Shown: piece by piece, positions 56,764 to 64,000 of the stretch
Layout: every line of letters begins with the position of its first letter
Position numbering within the stretch: the first letter of the stretch is position 1
Source of the DNA: Bimuria novae-zelandiae CBS 107.79
Lineage: Eukaryota > Ascomycota > Dothideomycetes > Pleosporales > Didymosphaeriaceae
Assembly (NCBI GenBank): GCA_010015655.1
Contig: ML976706.1
Span: 263,599-327,598 of the forward strand
DNA: 64,000 nucleotides
Direction of reading: 5' to 3'
Program-made: the position numbers and the translations under genes
The notes under the pieces: generated by a model
Database searches by the model: none
The model's input: only the letters and a program-made list of their open reading frames with translations
What the model was told of the DNA's origin: nothing

Positions 56764-58898
56764 CCGTGTCTCGGCAGTCAGTGCGCAACATCACTCAATG
56801 CGCAACCCCAACATGATCGCGACGTCAATAATATGAGGCTGTAGAGCTCTACACAAAAGCTATTATTACGAGATTTTTTAGTGGAGAGGTTTCCTAGGTC
56901 TATAGATGATTGCTAGCGACTTAGATTATAGATATCTACTTAGTATTCTAACTAGATAGCTACTACGCGATAATAGCGTTAATAGCGTAGATACTACTAT
57001 ATTAACGCGTATAGGTGCTAGCGTAGATTTTTTCCTCTTTATAACTTTATAAGTAGCTTTTAAGGCTCTCTAACTTTTCTTTTTAGTAATTTTAAGATAT
57101 CCTTAAAGTTATTATTAAGTCTTACGAGCCTATTAATAGAGGCGTTACTTAGTAGCCTAATTAGCTCTCTCCTTAGCGCGTGTATTTTTAGCTACTACCT
57201 ACGTAACGCGCCTCTCTTAAAGTAAATAAGCTTTAAGCTATTTATTAGCTCTCTATATCTCTTATTACTAACTTTTTTAGAGTTATAATTATTCCTTTTT
57301 AGTCTCTTATTAACTAAGAAAATCGTGCGCTCTCTATACTTAAGTAGGTAACTAGAAAAAAGCTCCTTTATACTACTCCTTAGGTTACTCTAAAGGTAGA
57401 GTCTTACCCTTTATTTAACGCTATTTTTTATTCCTTAGGGCCTTTTAAAGGCCTTTATTCTCGTGCTTTAGAAGTTACTTTTATATAAAAATTAAGTATA
57501 TTATCTAGCTAAGCTTGCGCGACTCCTTAGTCGCGATATTCTTAATAGTAAAGCGTAATAGTTATTTTATTTTACGCTAATCTAATGCGCTAAGTACTAA
57601 TATAGAGCTTTCTTATAATCTTACCTCTAGAGAGGGCTCCTTATTAAATTACTTAAAGATAAGTATAGAATCTAGTGGCAAGATGCCTATACACTTAAAA
57701 GCCTTAGTAATTAATTATAGCGTAACTAACGTAGTCTAGGCCCTCTAGAAGAGTATAAAGAAGTCTCTTTTAGTAACTATTAATAGTCTTTAGCTTTTAT
57801 ATAGATAGGCGTTAAGCTCGTCGGAGTAGGAAGCTAAGAGAGACTTAAATATATATATATTAAGAGGCTATAACGTATGCGTTAAATAAGGGGGAAATAT
57901 AGCTAAGAGGATTCTATTCTAGTTATAATAGTTAATAAAATTTATAGTAACGTGAAACCTATAGCTATTAAGGATTAGAAGTTAGTATGCTTATTAAGCC
58001 TTTTTAGCTTTCTCTCTTATACAGCGATTAAATACTTATTAAAGCTATTAAAGGCCTATCTCCTTGTTTAACTAGCTAGAGGGAGATAAGGTGATAAAGA
58101 CTTTAAAGTATTAAGGATTAATTTCCTTTATCTAGCTTAATTATAGGCTCCTAGCGTTAGATTAATAAATTAGTAATAGATTAATAGTAGATCTGTTAGC
58201 GCATATACATGCGATAATTAAGGTCTACTTATAGCTACTATTCTATATAGATTACCTTACTTAGCAACTCTTATATAGAGGCCTGTTAAAGATCCTTTTT
58301 AAGTGGCTAGTAATACTAAGGAGGAAGCCTTTCTTATCTATATTATAGTAGTAACGAGGCTCTATGCTATACTTTGCGATTTTATTATATAAAAGCTTAA
58401 AGTAGAGCTTATATTTTACCTTTAAATTAGCGTTATAGTAATTACTATTAATTTTAGTTATCTAGCGTAATATTAAGGCGTTGCTGTTACGCTTAATAAG
58501 GCGATTAACCTAAGATATACTTACGTCCTTTTAAGCAATATAGGACGTAAAGTTCTATATTATTTGCTATGTAGGAGGAAGGCCACGTTTGGTAAGACGT
58601 TTAATATATTATAGGAGCTACTTTTCTTATTATAGGCTAAGTATACAGCGCGAAGTATTTATAATTACACGCGCCTACGTAATGCGTTAGTACCTATATA
58701 TTAATATAAAATGTATAACGCTAAATTATTTTATAATTTTATTATATAATAAAAATTCTTTTAGTTTTTATAATTCGATTGCTGCTATCGCGGCGTTAAT
58801 TAGGTCCATATTGGTGGAGTTGTGGCGCGTCAAAGTAGGTGCGCTATCACGCGGGGTTGCGCATTGAGTGATGTTGCGCACTGACTGCCGAGACACGG
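56764..58898 (-). mobile_element. pogo/Fot-like DNA transposon T7
   Basis: Nearly perfect inverted ends of about 46 bases (CCGTGTCTCGGCAGTCAGTG at both ends) are flanked by TA at 56,762-56,763 and 58,899-58,900. The length is 2,135 bp. The minus-strand transposase is broken by stops but shows WVNRLIKRNSNAL (about 58,480-58,520), the DDE motif YYYNIDKKGFLL (58,318-58,355) and a later LILNSYRSHVTI-like block (about 57,950). The TIRs are hardly mutated while the interior is heavily RIP-mutated. Confidence 0.88.
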
Positions 58899-58917
58899 TA
58901 GTAGTAAATAGACCCTA

Positions 58918-60404
58918 ACGTGTCCGTGCGCGTGATGCACGGATTCGCGTGATGCACGCTCGGCCCGAAAACATGTCAAACTTCCACACCACACAACTCC
59001 ACCAATATGGCTCCGATTGACGATGCGCTTGCAGAGATAGACTCGCTAGATCCCAGCGATAAACTCTATTATACGAAAATAGCTAACGAGCATGGCGTTA
59101 AGCGCACGCATTAAAGATCACCAATTAATAAAAGCTTACTCTACAACAAGAGGCAGAGCTTATTAAATATATAAAGGGACTTACAGCGCGTTACTTACTA
59201 CTTATAAAAAAGATAATACGAAATTTCGCGTTAATAATAGCTAAAGAACTAGTAAGCGAGAGCTAGGTTACTCGCTTTATTAACTAATATAGCATCTACC
59301 TAATCTCTTAATAGGCAGCTAGTATAGATAGTAATTACTATAACGCTAACTTAGGTAATAAATATAGCTTATATTTTAACTTCCTACGTAATAAAATTAA
59401 GGAATATAACATTAAGTCTTGTTATACGTATAATATAGATAAAAAGGGCTGCTTGATTAGTATTATTAGTAGATTAAAACGGGTGTTTAGTAGATAGATA
59501 TAGGAGAAGAAGGAGGTTAGAGCATCTCTCTAAGATAGGTCTCGTAAATAGATTACTATCCTAGCATATATATGCGCGGATAGAGCAGCCTTACTACTAA
59601 GCCTTATTTATTAGGTAACTAATAAGGCTATATAATTAAGCTAGGTTAAAAATATTAAGACAGGAAAGCATGGCGTGCACATTACCTTATTACTATTAAG
59701 CTAGATAAATAATAATATTAGTCTTGCCTAGCTTAAGCAGGTGTTTAATCGCTATATAAAGGTAAAAGCTTAATAATCTTACTAGCTACTTATCCTTAAT
59801 AGCTATAGATCTTACGTTACTATAAATTTTATTAATTACTATAATAAGAATAAGATCCTCTTAGCTATACTTCCCCCTTATTTAACATATACGCTCTAGC
59901 TACTTAATATAGTACTTTTTAAGCCTCTTTTATTAGCGTACTTAGCTAAGCTTATAACCTACCTCTAAAAGAGCTAAGGCCTAATCTTAATTAAGAAAGG
60001 TAACTTCTTCCCCCTTTTCTAGAAGGCGTAGATAAGCTCCTTTAAGGAGGAGACAATACTTAAGTCTTTTAAAGCAACTAGTATATCACTATTTAATCTA
60101 GAGGTTATACTTAAAAGGTTTACTAATACCACCCTAAATAAGCAGGTATCGCGAAAGAGCTCTACGTTAGTACTTAGCAGATCTAACTAGCGTAAACTAG
60201 ATCGCCTTATACAATCTATAATAGAGAACTAGAGTAGTAAGGACGCGCAAAAGCTTAGCTACTTATTTTACTATATTTCTGTTTAAAATAAGCTCCTTCG
60301 CTATAAAATTAACGGGCTAAAGGAAGCGCTATTAGTTAGGAAAAAGTATAAGAAAAAAGGTAAGCCTCTTAACTTTTAGTAATATTAAGAATACTATAAA
60401 GGGG
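58918..60404 (+). mobile_element. pogo/Fot-like DNA transposon T6b, right end missing
   Basis: The left end TA|ACGTGTCCGTGCGCGTGATG contains a direct repeat of CGTGATGCACG. An ATG at 59,007 opens MAPIDDALAEIDSLDPSDKL then YYTKIANEHGVKRTH before the first stop at 59,112, the start of a psq/CENP-B type DNA-binding domain. RIP-broken DDE sequence follows: NRYIKVKA, LLILNSYRSYVTI, LLAILPPYLTYTLQLLNIVL near 59,740-59,930, and a charged tail to about 60,400. No matching right TIR was found; T8 starts exactly where this frame stops being readable. Confidence 0.75.
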
Positions 60405-60406
60405 TA

Positions 60407-62515
60407 ACGTGCCCGTGCGCAGTGTGTCTGGATTCACAGTGTGCCCCGCAGAACACCACATGCCTAATCTCAAAATGAGGCTGTACAGCGCCACACAATA
60501 GCTCAATATTAATAGAAATATAGTGTTGTAGTAATTAGATGCTTGCGATTAACTTGTACTATCTATATTTTTATGGGAGGTTGACGTTGCGGCCACGTAA
60601 TATAACTTTAGCTAGAGTAGTAAATAGCTTATCTCTAGCTTAAACACTAGCGTAAGCAGCGCCAGCGCGTTTTTAATGCTTATTACTTAGTAAGACTATT
60701 CGTGAGGCTTTACGCTTGCGTTATTAAGCTTATTAAATAGATTTTTTTTAATATTAAGCTTTAACTTTACGCGCGCGTTTAGCTACTTTCTTAGCTTTCT
60801 TTTACTCCCTAACGTCCTTAAGCCTTTGCCTTTCTACACGCTTCTCCTTAAGCTTAACTTAATACTATAGTTAAGCCTCCTTGCGCTGCTTCTTAGCCCG
60901 TGCTTTTTAGAGTTTCTCCTCTATTTTATCTTACTCCTGTACTACTTCTCTAGCTCGAGCTTTACGTAGCTTGCGAGGAGACTAGTAAATAGCGCTACTA
61001 TAATACTCCTAGCACTATTAAAGGTTAAGGGCTTTACCTTTCTTCTTATATTTCTGCTTATAGTAAAGAGCCTCCTTAAAGCCCTTATTCTTATGCTTTA
61101 ATAGCTTAATTTATATAGAGAGATAGTAAACGCTAAAACGTAGCTTTCTTGCCTTATACTAATAGCTATTAGTAATAGTAGCTCGAACTAATTAATTTAT
61201 CTTTCTCTAATTATAATTAGAGAGCCCTAATAATAAGCTTCTTTTACCTTCTAGCGTGCTAGTAAATTTACGGAGGATAACGTTAGCGTCCATTAGCCAG
61301 ATCCTAGTAGCTTCGAAGGCCTTTAATATAAGGCTCTCCGTAAAGGAGGATATTTAGGCGCTCTAGAAGAGTAGGAAGAAGTCTCCTTTCTTAATTAGAA
61401 TAAGGCCTTAAGTCTTATATAAATAGTTAGTAAGCTCGTTAGAGTAGGCTTAAGAAAGTAGCTTAAATAGTACTACATTAAGTAGCTAGAGCGTGTGAGT
61501 TAAATAAGAAGGAAGGACTATAAGGAGGATCCTATAGTAATTATAGTAGTTAATAAACTCTATCGTGATATAAGATCTATAACTATCGAGGATAAGCAAT
61601 CGCCATCTCCCTAATTACTACTTTATATAGTAATTAAACACCTGCTTAAGCTAAGCTAGGCCTATGTTATTGTTTAACTAGCCTATTAAAAATAATAAGA
61701 TAAAGACTTTATGTTTTCCTGCCTTAATATCCTCTACCTAACTTAATTATATAGCTCTTTTTTTTAGCTACGTAAATAAGGGCTAGAGGTAGCAAGCTCC
61801 TATTAGCGCAATAGTAGGCTAGGAGTATTAGAAACTTACGTAATCTATTCTAAAGAGATACTTAAACCTCCTTCTTTTCTTATTAACGCTTGTTAAATAT
61901 CCTCTTACTTCTGCTTATTAAGCTAATTAAGAAGCCCTTCTTATCTATATTATATATATCTCGAGCCTTAAGGTGATATTTAGTAATCTTTTAATGCAGT
62001 AGCTTAAAGTAGAGATAGTATTTTAACTTAGAATTAGTTAGGTGGCGCGTACAATTTATGGCGGTGGTCTACTTTAAGATAAGATAGATCTCGTGCTAGT
62101 TAATAAAGCGAGTAACACAGCTCTCGCTAAGCTACTAACGGGCTACTTCTAATAAGAAATTCCTGATTATCTCCCTCGTAGGAGGTAGGCCTTGCTTATT
62201 AAGCTTAGTAATATATCGTATAAGCTCTAACTCCTGTTGTGGGTTAAGAGCTTACCTGCTGGCATGCCTAGCATCCCTAGGCCCTGTCACGCCTCTTTAT
62301 CGCCGCCCTAGAGTTGACTAGTCAACGCTATGCTTTTTAGCAACTTCCTTTAATATAAATTATTCTTCTAAACCTCGCGATTTTAGATCCTTAATCGCCT
62401 TATTAATTAGAGCTATAGTCGTGGAGTTATCGCGCGTTAGAGTTGTGGTGTTGAGACGCGCGTTGGTGTTCTGCGGGGCACACTGTGAATCCGGGCACAC
62501 TGCGCACGGACACGT
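60407..62515 (-). mobile_element. pogo/Fot-like DNA transposon T8
   Basis: Inverted ends pair over about 50 bases: ACGTGCCCGTGCGCAGTGTG (left) and ACGTGTCCGTGCGCAGTGTG (right, minus strand), with CAGTGTGCCCCGCAGAACACC in both. The left flank is TA, the right one CA, so the TSD is TA with one transition. The length is 2,109 bp. The minus-strand transposase N-terminus is readable from about 62,450 (STTIALINKAIKDLKSRGLE, KEVAKKHSVD) to ALNPQQELELIRYITKL (about 62,250-62,200) and GLPPTREIIRNFL. After that RIP stops dominate. The related T6b has a similar terminal sequence. Confidence 0.87.
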
Positions 62516-64000
62516 CACCAGGTGGCGAGCTAATTCGTGATCGGTGTACGTAAGCAGCACTAGCCATCAACAACAGCCCCTCCATCTACAACAAAACTTC
62601 ACCCTTACACCAATCACCCAAATCTCGTCCAATTCCTACAATAAGCAGCTTAATCAACGCGCCGCAAACGCCCGAACGCTCTAAACCTAATATCTAATAT
62701 ACTACGCCTACGAAATTAGCCTACCTACACTATTATAGCTACTAGACGAATGGCGAGACTATTAACAACGTTAACAAGCTATTTTAAATCTCTAAGGCTA
62801 TAGGCAGATATTAGAGGCGTTAATAACGTAAGCTAGGTATAGAGATCGCGTAAAGGCGTACGCGCAAGCCTTTAGCTAAGCTTAATAGTAACAAGCTTAG
62901 GAGAGCTTTTTAAACGCCTATATAAGTTCTTAAACATATAGCAGAGCCTAAGGAGAATCCCTATAGTTAACGCCTATTTACCTATTAAGCTAAAAAGTAT
63001 AGCGTTAAGCTCTCTAAGCGTTAGTTATAATACAACTTTAGTTAACAACTTAACACTTACATATACATGGCGCCCTATAGTAATCCTTTAATAGACGCTA
63101 ATAAAGCTGCGCGCGTATAGTATAGCCAGTAGAATAAGAATCTGCCTATTATAGGTTACTAGGATTAAGTTTTCTTTACTAACGAGGCTTATTTTAACCT
63201 ACATAAGCGCCTCTAAAAGCCTTGTTAGCTGCGTTGACGCGGGCAGCAAAAACGATATAGAAAAGTCACTAATATGTAGCCTTAGAGCGCTCCTAGGGGT
63301 TAGGTTTTACACATGTACGCCTGCGTTAACTGGGACTTTAAATCAGAGCTCTACTTTTATAACGATAACAAAGAGATGCCTATAGTTATTAAGCCTCCGC
63401 CGAAACCTCGCAAAAGGATATATGAGTCCTTTTAGCAGTACGAAAAGCGCGTACAAGAATGGGAGGCTTATAAGCCTCCTAAAGTTGACGTAGATCCTTA
63501 GGGGAACTATATAACGCAAGCCTACTATACAGAGCATGTACTACCTACGTATATTAAGATCCTTAACGACGCGCGCACTTGTAATCCTTATAAATATCTT
63601 ATTTTATAAGAAGATAATAACCTGTTATATAGTATAAGATTAAAACATAATATTATATGTATATTTAAGATATCTTAAGGAGTGCGGCTTTTTATACACC
63701 TAGGGAGGTTACTAGATCTTAATCCTACAGAAGGATGCTGGCTCATCCTTAAAGAAAAGGCCAAAAGGCGTCTCCACAAGCTTTGTGAAGGTGAGACGCC
63801 TTGGGATGGGACTACAAAACACCTCAAGGATATACTACAGCAAATATAGGATGAGATCTCTATTAATAAGATCAGGGAGCTTATTAAGGAGATGCCAGAT
63901 CGCTACTAAAGGCTTATAGAAACTGGCGGCGAGAAGATACGCTCACAACGCTGGTGAATATACTATACATATCCTACATACTATAGAGATCCTGAGATCT
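62516..64000 (+). mobile_element. Tc1/mariner-type transposon, cut by the window edge
   Basis: The plus-strand transposase is degraded but clear in its DDE part. The segment LYFYNDNKEMPIVIKPPPKP (about 63,350) is followed by EEYEKRVQEWEAYKPPKVDV-like sequence and YYTEHVLPTYIKILNDARTC (63,520-63,580). Next come the region of the second acidic residue, now mutated (LILQEDNN-like), and DLNPTEGCW (63,717-63,743), the Tc1 hallmark around the third acid. From 63,700 on only isolated stops remain. The left border was not fixed, and the element continues beyond the window or ends near it. Confidence 0.8.

Noticed and set aside
62360..62560. 66-codon minus-strand frame as a host gene
   Set aside because: It is the N-terminal part of the T8 transposase plus its TIR.

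Overview
The window looks like a chromosome segment of a filamentous ascomycete, most likely a Dothideomycete. Short GT-AG introns, the gene families present (Opi1, TAF6, AP-1 mu, a DEDDy exonuclease with HRDC) and the pogo/Fot, Tc1, hAT, piggyBac, Copia and chromovirus relics all point that way. It alternates abruptly between GC-balanced gene islands and very AT-rich blocks. In the AT-rich blocks TG/CA dinucleotides are almost absent while CG is kept, and Trp and Gln codons have become stops. That is the signature of repeat-induced point mutation (RIP). No rRNA, convincing tRNA or CRISPR array was seen.

Layout. 1-905: mixed-composition flank with the possible C-terminal end of a gene cut by the window edge. 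908-25,219: a nested transposon stack. Outer pogo-like element P1 contains P2, which contains P3; P3 is split by a chromodomain Gypsy element (3,231-14,921) and a Copia element (15,813-21,110). The Gypsy element itself carries two inverted copies of a small LTR element and another pogo-like element; P4 sits separately in P1. Nearly all borders were placed by terminal repeats plus target-site duplications (TSDs) that match exactly. 25,222-28,310: Opi1-family regulator. 28,310-31,156: tandem repeat array, piggyBac relic and a solo LTR. 32,492-34,573: exonuclease/HRDC protein. 34,982-38,461: pogo-like P6 with a nested solo LTR, then a small TIR element with two nested solo LTRs. 39,880-46,048: Ser/Pro-rich protein, 2EXR/F-box-like protein, TAF6 and a small hypothetical gene. 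46,450-53,060: non-coding, low-complexity region with an hAT relic, a Copia tail and long C runs. 53,067-54,705: AP-1 mu subunit, with six exons resolved. 55,348-56,377: hypothetical gene with a suspicious stop. 56,764-64,000: a second transposon block (three pogo-like elements and a Tc1 element running off the edge).

The host genes are ordinary housekeeping or regulatory genes (phospholipid gene control, transcription initiation, clathrin traffic, nucleic-acid processing) and do not form a pathway or cluster. The most interesting content is the transposon archaeology. It includes the five-level nest, several pogo-like families with different inverted repeats but a shared TA|ACGT terminus, the paired inverted non-autonomous LTR elements, and patchy RIP that left some segments nearly unmutated.
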